From Pseudomonadota bacterium (GTDB lineage: Bacteria > Pseudomonadota > Alphaproteobacteria > Acetobacterales > Acetobacteraceae): a stretch of 9,909 nt of DNA. A program made the position numbers and the translations under genes. The notes below the pieces were generated by a model. It ran no database searches, was not told the origin of the DNA, and was given only the letters and a program-made list of their open reading frames with translations. The stretch lies in NCBI GenBank assembly GCA_021845835.1, contig JAJZVE010000122.1:1-9909 (forward strand), written 5' to 3'. Every line of letters starts with the position of its first letter. The first letter of the stretch is position 1. Shown in pieces: positions 1 through 5,605 of the stretch.

Positions 1-475
1 CACGCGGCAGGTGCCGAAGATAGGCAACAACCTGCCAAAGCTGCTGATCCGGCATGTTCCAGGCGGGCATGCCGGTGTTCCGGATGCCGTTGCGGATATA
101 GTAAAAGAGTTCGCCATCCGTCAGCGACATAATGCTGATCGCCCGCAGGGCGGGGGGGCGCGGGTACTCGCCGGAACCGATTTCGGTTCGGCCGCTTCCG
201 TCGTAACCGTGGCAGACCTCGCATTTCTGCTTGAATATTTCCCGGCCGGCGGAGACATAAGCGGGATCAGATCCAAGCGGATTGGCACGCACTTTGTCCT
301 GCTGCGGGACGCTGGCGCGCAGCAGCCACGTCGCGATCGCGACTTCCACTGCCGGCGGTTCTCTCCGCGCACTGGAGATTCCGGGAACGACGGACCGATA
401 GAGAAACACCGCCACCACGGCCACGACGACGAAGAACGCAAGCAGCGCACTTGCGATACGCACCTTACGGAACAT
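1..475 (-). CDS. membrane-anchored monoheme cytochrome c, 3' end cut by window edge
   Basis: The frame is open from an ATG at 475 through the left edge, giving 158 residues without a stop. Residues 8-26 form a hydrophobic segment after a basic start (MFRKVR), so the protein is probably anchored by an N-terminal helix with the heme domain in the periplasm. The heme-binding motif CEVCH lies at residues 85-89. A probable distal methionine ligand is Met136 in the NTGMPAW motif, typical of class I cytochromes (Cytochrome_CBB3/cyt c6-like). The end reads QLWQVVAYLRHLP, the usual C-terminal helix of this fold, so little is missing. It lies downstream of the DUF1259 gene on the same strand and probably in its operon. 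The electron partner is unknown. No good ribosome binding site precedes the ATG; upstream in-frame codons stay open to a TGA, and a GGAG sits 5 nt before an in-frame ATT ten codons upstream. Confidence 0.88.
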   Translation of the reverse strand, partial: MFRKVRIASALLAFFVVVAVVAVFLYRSVVPGISSARREPPAVEVAIATWLLRASVPQQDKVRANPLGSDPAYVSAGREIFKQKCEVCHGYDGSGRTEIGSGEYPRPPALRAISIMSLTDGELFYYIRNGIRNTGMPAWNMPDQQLWQVVAYLRHLPR

Positions 476-581
476 GGTGGTCAGGCACAGCGGATTTCGA
501 ATGGCCGCTCCACATCATTTCCGGCGTACACGCCGGTCGCGCGCGTCCAGTCAATCCGCCGGCCGCAATGACAACGCTCAT
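465..581 (-). CDS. possible 38-residue small ORF between DUF1259 gene and cytochrome c
   Basis: An ATG at 581 follows the DUF1259 stop by two bases and is preceded by AAGGA at a 6-nt spacing, a better Shine-Dalgarno than the cytochrome gene has. The ORF starts MSVVIAAGG and runs to a TAA that lies 8-11 nt inside the cytochrome gene. Its product resembles no family I recognise. It could be a translational-coupling leader that brings ribosomes to the poorly signalled cytochrome start, or it may be chance. Low confidence as a protein gene. Confidence 0.22.
   Translation of the reverse strand: MSVVIAAGGLTGRARPACTPEMMWSGHSKSAVPDHHVP
521..536. repeat. perfect 7-bp inverted repeat (hairpin) between DUF1259 and cytochrome genes
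   Basis: The arms CCGGCGT and ACGCCGG are separated by two bases. It lies in the 108-bp gap between the two minus-strand genes, within the small ORF if that is real. No T-run follows on either strand, so it is not a classical intrinsic terminator. It could be an mRNA processing or stability stem within the operon. Confidence 0.35.
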
Positions 582-583
582 CG

Positions 584-1576
584 TCAGTCCTTCGCGACAT
601 TGACGTGGTTGAGGGCGGCCCGCAGGCCCTTGGCCAGTTGAACCGGATCGTCGTTGGCCCAGAAATGCACGAAGAGCATGCGAGGCTGATCGTTGAGCAT
701 ATGGTTGTGCAGCGCCGTCACCTCGATGCCGTTCCGGCGCAATGCCTGAAGCACCGGAGTGACCTCGCTGGCCAGCAGGGCGAAATCTCCGGTGATAGCC
801 GCCTTGTCGTTGGCGGTAGGTTGGAAGTTAATGGCGATCGCCGTGCCCATTGCGGGCGGCAACGTCATCCCGCCCTCGCGGATCGTGTCTGCTCTTGCGA
901 TCGCGAACTGGTAGACGCCGCTATTTGCTTTGCCCCGATAGCCCAAGACGCTGTCGATCTGTTTGGTGTCGAGAGCGAGCGGCTCGGCGCCCGCCGGTGC
1001 GCCAGCAGGGGCGCCGAAGGGGGTCTTGCTCTCCGCTGTCAAGGCTTCCCGGAGCGCCATGGCGAGCGCCACCGGGTCTCCCCGCCCGGCGACATGCATG
1101 TAAAAAGTCGGCGGCTGCGCCCGGAGCAGATGATTATGGAGGGCGGTCACAGTGATGCCGTTGGCCAGCAGGCGCGCCATAACCGGATTGACCTCGTCCT
1201 CGGTGAGAACGAGGTCTCCCATCACCATTGCGTCCGTGCCCATTGGCCTGAAGGCGAGCCAGCCGCCGAGCGCAAAAGCAGGCTTGATGGCGACACCATC
1301 CAGCGTGACGTGCAGATCGGTCCGGGGCAGCCCGTATTTATGCACGTCCCCCGGCTGATCGGCCCCCGCTTTACCAAGAGCCGCATCAACCTTGGCCCAA
1401 TCGGTGTCAGCGGCCAGTGCCGGTCCGGTGACGGTCAGAAGCGCACCCATGACAGCGCCGACGAGGGCGAGGAGCAGGCCAGATTTCCTTGCGGCCGCGT
1501 TCCGCATGGACCGCAGGGCCGGGTGATGGCCGGCGATGCGGCCGTTGTCCGGACGCTGGTGGGTGGCTCCCGTCAC
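584..1576 (-). CDS. DUF1259 (LppY/LpqO family) exported protein with two homologous halves
   Basis: A 330-residue product of the DUF1259 family, whose biochemical role is unknown; relatives occur in metal and chromate gene neighbourhoods. Two related halves are visible: TALHNH at residues 144-149 and again at 287-292, each followed by a QP...(F)xxHxxxxxDPVxLAxxLRxAL segment. A hydrophobic run (about 33-50) ending GPALAAD is a Sec-type signal sequence, so the mature protein is probably periplasmic. I chose the GTG start because AGGAGGAG lies 7 nt before it; Met24 (codon at 1507) would give a more ordinary signal peptide but has no ribosome binding site. It diverges from chrB across 95 bp and shares the dyads there. 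The cytochrome gene follows about 110 bp downstream on the same strand, probably co-transcribed. Confidence 0.85.
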   Translation of the reverse strand: MTGATHQRPDNGRIAGHHPALRSMRNAAARKSGLLLALVGAVMGALLTVTGPALAADTDWAKVDAALGKAGADQPGDVHKYGLPRTDLHVTLDGVAIKPAFALGGWLAFRPMGTDAMVMGDLVLTEDEVNPVMARLLANGITVTALHNHLLRAQPPTFYMHVAGRGDPVALAMALREALTAESKTPFGAPAGAPAGAEPLALDTKQIDSVLGYRGKANSGVYQFAIARADTIREGGMTLPPAMGTAIAINFQPTANDKAAITGDFALLASEVTPVLQALRRNGIEVTALHNHMLNDQPRMLFVHFWANDDPVQLAKGLRAALNHVNVAKD

Positions 1577-1583
1577 GGCATGT

Positions 1584-1591
1584 CTCCTCCT
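1584..1591 (-). promoter_or_regulatory. strong ribosome binding site deciding the GTG start of the DUF1259 gene
   Basis: On the minus strand AGGAGGAG is followed by ACATGCC and then the GTG codon. The ATG inside this spacer would be only 2 nt from the site and opens ATG-CCG-TGA, a two-codon frame, so it is not the start of the main gene. Confidence 0.6.
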
Positions 1592-1624
1592 GATGCCGGG
1601 TCCAGCCTATGATGACCAGCATTG

Positions 1625-1644
1625 AGATACAAGAGTATCTTGTA
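1625..1644. promoter_or_regulatory. nested dyads in the chrB / DUF1259 divergent promoter region, candidate operator
   Basis: Two overlapping perfect inverted repeats share these bases. TACAAGA-GTA-TCTTGTA occupies 1628-1644 (7-bp arms). AGATAC-AAGA-GTATCT occupies 1625-1640 (6-bp arms). The site sits 27 bp before the chrB start and 48 bp before the DUF1259 start, in locally AT-richer DNA. ChrB of Ochrobactrum tritici is a chromate-responsive regulator of its own operon, so autoregulation through this site is a natural inference. No textbook -35/-10 pair is clear in either direction. Confidence 0.45.
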
Positions 1645-1671
1645 CCCCCTATCATGTGATATGGACATTTC

Positions 1672-2676
1672 ATGAGCAAGGCCGTGACGGAGAGACTCCC
1701 GGAGTCCACACCGTGGCTGCTGCTGATCCATCAGCTCCCGGCGAAGCCCGCCTATCTGCGGGTGAAGGTCTGGCGGCGGCTCCAGGCGCTGGGCGCCGTG
1801 ACCGTGAAGAATTCGGTCTATGCGCTGCCGGCAAGCGAGCAGACGCGCGAAGATTTTGCGTGGGTCCTGAAAGAGATCGGCGAGGGCGGCGGCGAGGGGA
1901 TGATTTGCGAGGCCCGCATGGTGGACGGTCTCTCCGACCAGGACGTGCGCGACCTCTTCAACACGGCGCGGGATGCCGACTACGAGGTGATTGCGAAGGG
2001 CGCGCGGGAGCTGGGCGAAAGGCTGACCGGCGAGACCGAGGCGAGCGCCCGCGCTGACGCGAACGCCAGGCTCGTGCGGCTGAAGGCGGAAGCGGCGCGG
2101 GTGATGGAGGTCGATTTCTTCGGCGCGGATGGCCGCGAAGCGGTGGCTGGCCTGCTCGGAGCGCTGGACGCGCAATTGCGGGAGGAGACGGGTGCGGGAG
2201 ACACGAAGGCAAGCGATAACCAGGACTCTGCCAGCGGCGCCGGCATGAAGAACCGCGTCTGGGTAACGCGCCAAGGGGTGCATGTGGACAGGATCGCCTC
2301 GGCCTGGCTCATTCGGCGCTTCATTGATCCCGAGGCCCAGTTCAAGTGCGTCGCCGCCAAGGGCTATGTGCCGGAACCTGGGGAGCTGCGCTTCGACATG
2401 TTCGAAGCGGAGTTCACCCACGAAGGCGACCGTTGCACATTCGAGGTGCTGTGTGCGCGGATGGATCTGGCGGACCCGGCCCTCGTGCCGATCGGCGAGA
2501 TCGTCCATGACATCGACCTGAAGGACGGAAAATTCGGCCGGGAGGAAGCCAGCGGCATCGCGCACCTCCTTGAAGGCATTCGGGCAGCGCACGACGACGA
2601 GCATCGGCTGCTGCGCGGCGTAGCGATGTTTGATGATCTCTACGAATACTTCCGCAAGGGGGCTATTCTGCGATGA
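1672..2676 (+). CDS. chrB: chromate resistance protein ChrB
   Basis: A 334-residue protein with the two-part ChrB architecture. An N-terminal domain (about residues 12-180), with the LLIHQLPAKPAYLRVKVWRR opening and KNSVYALP motif, is the regulator-like ChrB_N part. The C-terminal Chrome_Resist domain starts near Met192 with VWVTRQGVHVDRIASAWLI and contains RRFIDPEA and HDIDLKDGKFG. In studied chr operons ChrB represses or senses chromate and supports the ChrA efflux pump; it acts in the cytoplasm. Length is normal and both ends look intact. The start is the first ATG after the dyads, with a weak GGA 6 nt upstream. Oddity: no chrA follows. The stop is only 22 bp from the end of a decayed mercury reductase gene on the other strand, so the rest of the operon has been lost or replaced. 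Confidence 0.92.
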   Translation: MSKAVTERLPESTPWLLLIHQLPAKPAYLRVKVWRRLQALGAVTVKNSVYALPASEQTREDFAWVLKEIGEGGGEGMICEARMVDGLSDQDVRDLFNTARDADYEVIAKGARELGERLTGETEASARADANARLVRLKAEAARVMEVDFFGADGREAVAGLLGALDAQLREETGAGDTKASDNQDSASGAGMKNRVWVTRQGVHVDRIASAWLIRRFIDPEAQFKCVAAKGYVPEPGELRFDMFEAEFTHEGDRCTFEVLCARMDLADPALVPIGEIVHDIDLKDGKFGREEASGIAHLLEGIRAAHDDEHRLLRGVAMFDDLYEYFRKGAILR

Positions 2677-2698
2677 GCAGCCATTCGGGTATCGTGCT

Positions 2699-3483
2699 TC
2701 AGAGCATGTAGCCGAGATCCGAGGCGCCCGTCGGGTAGGCGAACAGGGTCGTCTTCAGGTTTTCGACGGTCAGGCTGTGCCGGATCGCAAGCGCGAAGAC
2801 GTTGATGACCTCGTCCGCGTGCGGGCCGACGAGATGGGCGCCCAGGATGCGATCCGTTTCCTCCTCTACAAGGGTCTTGAAGCCATAGACGCGCTCGGCC
2901 AGACGCCGGGCGCTGAACCACTCGGGCACTTTCTCTGCTGTCGCGCGCACGCGCAGCCCGCATGCGCGCGCCTCCGCCTCACTCAGTCCAGCCGCGGCGA
3001 TCGGCGGCACCGTGAAGGAGCGCCCAGCACGCCGCGGTAGTCGGGCCGGTGCCGGTTGCTGTCCAGGAGGTTGCCCGCGATCACTTTGGCATCATGGCTG
3101 GAGACCGGAGTCAGCGGCGGCCCGCTGCCTGTGGGATCGCCCGCAGCATAGACGAGTGGGTTCGTCACATTCTGGATGAACTCGTTGAGCGCCAGCCGTC
3201 CCTTGGCGCGCTGAATTCCGGCCGCCGGCAGATCGAGTGTGCTTCCAGGTCCAGGGCGCGGCCAGCGGCATGCACGACCGGATCTGCCGCCACGGTCTGC
3301 TCACGGCCATCGGCAACGGCATGCACCAGAAGACCGTCAGTGGCTTTCTCGACCCGCTTCACTGCCGCGCCGGTGCGCACGTCGATTCCAAGCGACCGTG
3401 CAGCCCGCGTGCCGCATCCGCGCGCTCGCGACCTGCGCCGCCGTGCCGGAACCGATGACGACGAGGTTGTATGCTGCGGTCAT
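2699..3483 (-). pseudogene. decayed mercuric-reductase-like / dihydrolipoyl-dehydrogenase-family FAD oxidoreductase
   Basis: Reading leftward from an ATG at 3483, the start MTAAYNLVVIGSGTAAQVAS is the FAD-binding GxGxxxA motif of class I pyridine nucleotide-disulfide oxidoreductases. About 33 residues in, the sequence jumps directly to the middle of the protein (GIDVRTGAAVKRVEKATDG, in another frame). The redox-active CxxxxC region and most of the FAD and NAD(P) domains are therefore deleted. Further frame changes occur near 3200 (before NEFIQNVTNPLVYAAGDPTG) and near 3018 (before FTVPPIAAAGLSEAEA). The dimerisation domain is then intact to GASDLGYML and a TGA at 2699. Relatives are about 450 residues; 785 nt remain here. 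The ATG overlaps the stop of the upstream GDCCVxC gene (ATGA), so this was the last gene of the mer operon. It lacks the C-terminal cysteine pair of classical MerA and belongs to the MerA-like group found with such operons. Confidence 0.88.
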
Positions 3484-3752
3484 GACGCGCCTCCGCCAGG
3501 CATGACGGCGCAGCAGCCGAGCTTGCCATTCGCCTGGACAGACGGGCATGGCACGTCACCGTAGGAGCAGAACACGCAGCAGTCGCCTAGCTTCGGCCGG
3601 AGTAGCACGCCGCAGCCGGTGCAGTTGTAGAAGAACTGGCAGGCATCGGTCGGCATCGTCTCGGCCTTCGCTGCGCCACAGACCGGGCAGGTGATCGTGG
3701 AAACCTGCACGAAACACTGTCGTGCAGGTTCGTTCTGGGCAGGCTGGGTCAC
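3480..3752 (-). CDS. GDCCVxC domain-containing cysteine-rich protein of mer operons
   Basis: A 90-residue protein with many cysteines: CPVC at 22-25, a CTGC pair at 44-47, the signature GDCCVFC at 56-62, Cys69 and a CC at 80-81. The signature matches the GDCCVxC domain family, which is known from mercury operons and includes selenocysteine versions; its exact job is not established, and metal or Hg(II) binding is an inference from the thiols. No signal peptide is visible, so it is probably cytoplasmic. The GTG start overlaps the merP stop by 4 bp (GTGA), and the stop overlaps the start of the reductase pseudogene by 4 bp (ATGA), indicating translational coupling. It appears intact although the reductase next to it is broken. 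Confidence 0.82.
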   Translation of the reverse strand: MTQPAQNEPARQCFVQVSTITCPVCGAAKAETMPTDACQFFYNCTGCGVLLRPKLGDCCVFCSYGDVPCPSVQANGKLGCCAVMPGGGAS

Positions 3753-4024
3753 TTCAGGATCTCCGAAGGATACCCGGCGTCGGTAGTGGTCCGAACCAAG
3801 GCAGCGATGTCGATCTTCGCATCATCGAAAGTGACGGTCGCGGTCTTGTCCGCATAGGAGACCGTCGCGGCAGACACGCCGGGAGCGCCGAGCAGAGCGT
3901 GCCGGACGATGTAGGGGCAAGACGCGCAGGTCATATTGAAGACCTTCAATGTCTCCGTCCGCGTGGCCGCGAACGCCGTGGCGGACAGCACGGATAGGGC
4001 GAGGGAGATGGCAATGGATCGCAT
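3749..4024 (-). CDS. merP: periplasmic mercury-binding protein MerP
   Basis: A 91-residue protein: a Sec signal peptide (residues 1-19, ending AFA-A) followed by a heavy-metal-associated (HMA) ferredoxin-like domain. The Hg(II)-binding motif NMTCASC has Cys33 and Cys36. MerP scavenges Hg(II) in the periplasm and passes it to MerT. GAGGAG lies 9 nt before the ATG, and merT ends 13 nt upstream, so the two are co-transcribed. Its stop overlaps the GTG start of the next gene. Length and motif are normal for the family. Confidence 0.93.
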   Translation of the reverse strand: MRSIAISLALSVLSATAFAATRTETLKVFNMTCASCPYIVRHALLGAPGVSAATVSYADKTATVTFDDAKIDIAALVRTTTDAGYPSEILK

Positions 4025-4037
4025 GGTGGCTTGCTCC

Positions 4038-4451
4038 TCATGCTCCTGCGACGATGCGGAAGACCCATGGGAACGCCATCCCCGTGATCGCCAGGACGGA
4101 AGCGACCCATAGCGCGGCCTTGGTCAAACGGGCTGCTCGGGGATCAGCGCAGGGCGTGCCGGGTCTGCACGCAGCCGTCCGAAGGCGGCGACGAACCCTG
4201 AGGACTCCCAACCCGATCATGGCCACCGCCACAGCAAAAAACACCGGCTGGAAGGGTTCCAGCACGGTCAGGTTGCCGATCCAGGCGCGGCCGATGCCAA
4301 GCGAGAACAGCGCAAAGGGGATCAGGCAGCAGGAGGACGTCGCCAGGGCCGCAAGCAGGCTGCCCGAGGAGAGCGCGGAATCCGTCGCGCGCCTGAGGCG
4401 GCTGCGCTCCGCCGCTGATGCTGCACGGTCGCGCAGGACGGTCTCGCCCAT
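4038..4451 (-). CDS. merT: mercuric ion transporter MerT
   Basis: A 137-residue inner-membrane protein. Residues 28-54 form the first helix with the Cys41-Cys42 pair in SSCCLIPF that accepts Hg(II) from MerP. A second helix (about 67-84) follows, then a cytoplasmic loop with Cys95 and Cys101, which pass Hg(II) inward, then a third helix (about 109-131). The order matches MerT of Gram-negative operons, with a slightly long basic N-terminus. The start has AAGGAG 7 nt upstream. It is the first gene of the minus-strand operon driven by the MerR-type promoter just upstream. Confidence 0.92.
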   Translation of the reverse strand: MGETVLRDRAASAAERSRLRRATDSALSSGSLLAALATSSCCLIPFALFSLGIGRAWIGNLTVLEPFQPVFFAVAVAMIGLGVLRVRRRLRTAACRPGTPCADPRAARLTKAALWVASVLAITGMAFPWVFRIVAGA

Positions 4452-4481
4452 GAGCTCTCTCCTTTGCTCTCCTGCCCGACG

Positions 4482-4512
4482 AGGCTACAGTCTGTAGCCG
4501 CTACAGACGCAA
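4482..4512 (-). promoter_or_regulatory. MerR-type promoter and operator for merT, also in the merR leader
   Basis: Reading toward merT, a -35 element TTGCGT (4512-4507) and a -10 element TAGCCT (4487-4482) are separated by 19 bp, the over-long spacing that MerR regulators correct by DNA distortion. The spacer holds a perfect 19-bp dyad at 4490-4508 with arms GTCTGTAGC and GCTACAGAC. A third half-site GGCTACAG (4483-4490) forms a second overlapping dyad with 8-bp arms and covers the -10 element. The half-sites are CTGTAGC-type, not the GTAC-type of Tn501/Tn21 mer operators. The same stretch lies 13-43 bp before the merR start, fitting autoregulation. Confidence 0.82.
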
Positions 4513-4524
4513 GGGCTTTCTTCG

Positions 4525-4959
4525 ATGTCCTCGGCCGGACCGCGTTCAGGCGCCATCGCGATTGGAGAACTCGCGCAGCGGACCGGCTGCAACATCGAGA
4601 CCATCCGCTATTATGAGCGGATCGGCCTGCTGCCGATGCCTGGACGGAAGGGACGCTTCCGCCGTTATGGCGGTGAGGACGTGAAGCGGCTGGCCTTCGT
4701 GCGCCGGGCGCGCGAGCTTGGCTTCACGCTCAATGAGGTGCGCGCCCTGTTGAGCCTGGCCGCCGGAAATGGCGATGCCTGCGGCGAGGTGCGCGCGATC
4801 GCCGCCGCCCATCTGGCCGACGTGCGGGCAAAGATTGCCGATCTTCGGACGATGGAAGGCGTGCTCGCGGATGCGGTGCGACAGTGCGATGCGGGCGAAG
4901 CGCCAGGATGCCCCTTGATCGACGTTCTCGCATCGGATCCGCCGCCAGCGGCGCGGTGA
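4525..4959 (+). CDS. merR: MerR-family mercury-responsive transcription regulator
   Basis: A 144-residue protein with the MerR winged helix-turn-helix (IGELAQRTGCNIETIRYYERIGLL, residues 13-36, then RRY at 46-48) and a long dimerisation helix (about 84-120). Cys86, Cys121 and Cys129 correspond to the three Hg(II) ligands of MerR; the 86-121 interval (35) equals that of Tn501 MerR, while the last interval is 8 rather than 9. The tail GCPLIDVL is typical. It would bind the divergent operator, repress merT without Hg(II) and activate it when Hg(II) is bound. AAGGG lies 9 nt before the ATG. The neighbouring merT and merP support mercury as the inducer; a related metal inducer is the main alternative. 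Confidence 0.92.
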   Translation: MSSAGPRSGAIAIGELAQRTGCNIETIRYYERIGLLPMPGRKGRFRRYGGEDVKRLAFVRRARELGFTLNEVRALLSLAAGNGDACGEVRAIAAAHLADVRAKIADLRTMEGVLADAVRQCDAGEAPGCPLIDVLASDPPPAAR

Positions 4960-4987
4960 CGCGCCTGGCGTTCGGCATCGATTATCG

Positions 4988-5005
4988 GCCTCTCACCGAT
5001 CGATT
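4988..5005 (+). terminator. weak hairpin downstream of merR, doubtful terminator
   Basis: A 5-bp stem (ATCGG / CCGAT) with a 7-nt loop lies 28 bp after the merR stop and is followed only by CGATTT. The short stem and the three T residues make it a poor intrinsic terminator. The first arm of the mini-element begins immediately after it. Confidence 0.2.
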
Positions 5006-5006
5006 T

Positions 5007-5119
5007 GGAGAGCATCAGGATCTATGGGGTGATCGGATCATACCGCTCCTCGGTGATGGCGCGAGCAAGCGCACATGGACTGGGTGGTGAACAGCACCTC
5101 ACAGATCCTGATGCTCTCC
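5007..5119. mobile_element. 113-bp transposase-less element with perfect 17-bp terminal inverted repeats
   Basis: GGAGAGCATCAGGATCT at 5007-5023 is repeated exactly in inverse orientation at 5103-5119. Similarity continues inward for about 8 more bases with two mismatches, so the ends are about 25 bp long. The 79 bp between the perfect arms hold no convincing gene. No target-site duplication is visible in the flanks (GATTT on the left, TAGTT on the right). The shape is that of a miniature inverted-repeat element or an insertion sequence collapsed to its two ends; a long-arm stem in RNA is an alternative reading. I cannot assign an IS family from the sequence alone. It marks the right border of the mercury block. 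Confidence 0.6.
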
Positions 5120-5218
5120 TAGTTAACGTGACAGTGCCGTCTGGTGGCTTGCCCAGGCCGCGACGGGGTGGTAGCGTCCAGAGAAAGAAATGACGATCAG
5201 TATATCTGGAGCAAGGAA

Positions 5219-5605
5219 ATGGGGGCCGTCGCATCCCCACATGCTGACTCTCTAAGCGAGCGGTCAACTGTGGTCAGCAAGGCCGTGGTTCGGGCGGCCG
5301 ATCTGCTTGGCCTGACTAACGCTGCCCTCGCACGGACGATCGGAGTATCGGAGGCGACCGCCTCCCGCCTCCGGGCCGGGACGTATGCGCTCGAGTCCGG
5401 CACCAAGCCCTACGAGCTGTCGCTGCTGGTTATCCGCCTGTTCCGCAGCCTCGACGCCGTGGTAGGCGGGGACGAGGCATCCCTGCGTTCGTGGATGGTG
5501 GCTGCGAACCGCGCGCTGGGCGGCGTGCCGCGTGACCAGGTGCAGACCGTGACCGGGCTGGTCGCCGCCGTGGATTATGTGGACGCCGCCCGCGCTCGCG
5601 TCTGA
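5219..5605 (+). CDS. Xre/MbcA/ParS-family antitoxin of a RES toxin pair
   Basis: A 128-residue protein from the chosen ATG at 5219, which has GGAG 7 nt upstream; the frame opens further left (5144), but that extension has no family features. Residues 22-54 form an Xre-like helix-turn-helix (LTNAALARTIGVSEATASRLRAG). Residues about 70-126 are the DUF2384 toxin-binding domain (SLRSWMVAANRALGGVPRDQV...). It should neutralise the RES toxin encoded next by blocking its active site, and repress the shared promoter. The stop lies 29 nt inside the toxin gene, an arrangement typical of coupled toxin-antitoxin pairs. Confidence 0.88.
   Translation: MGAVASPHADSLSERSTVVSKAVVRAADLLGLTNAALARTIGVSEATASRLRAGTYALESGTKPYELSLLVIRLFRSLDAVVGGDEASLRSWMVAANRALGGVPRDQVQTVTGLVAAVDYVDAARARV

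Noticed and set aside
11..571. 186-codon plus-strand frame opposite the cytochrome gene
   Set aside because: The minus strand encodes a clear cytochrome c (CEVCH, NTGMPAW) over the same bases; the plus frame is arginine-rich with no family features.
605..1612. 335-codon plus-strand frame opposite the DUF1259 gene
   Set aside because: It is antisense to a recognisable protein with internal repeats and a signal peptide; long shadow frames are common in GC-rich DNA.
1573..2604. 343-codon minus-strand frame opposite chrB
   Set aside because: ChrB motifs are on the plus strand; the minus frame shows no domain.
2677..2715. AGAGCATGTAG near the end of the reductase remnant as a second copy of the mini-element end
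   Set aside because: Only about seven bases agree with the 17-bp arm, within chance expectation.
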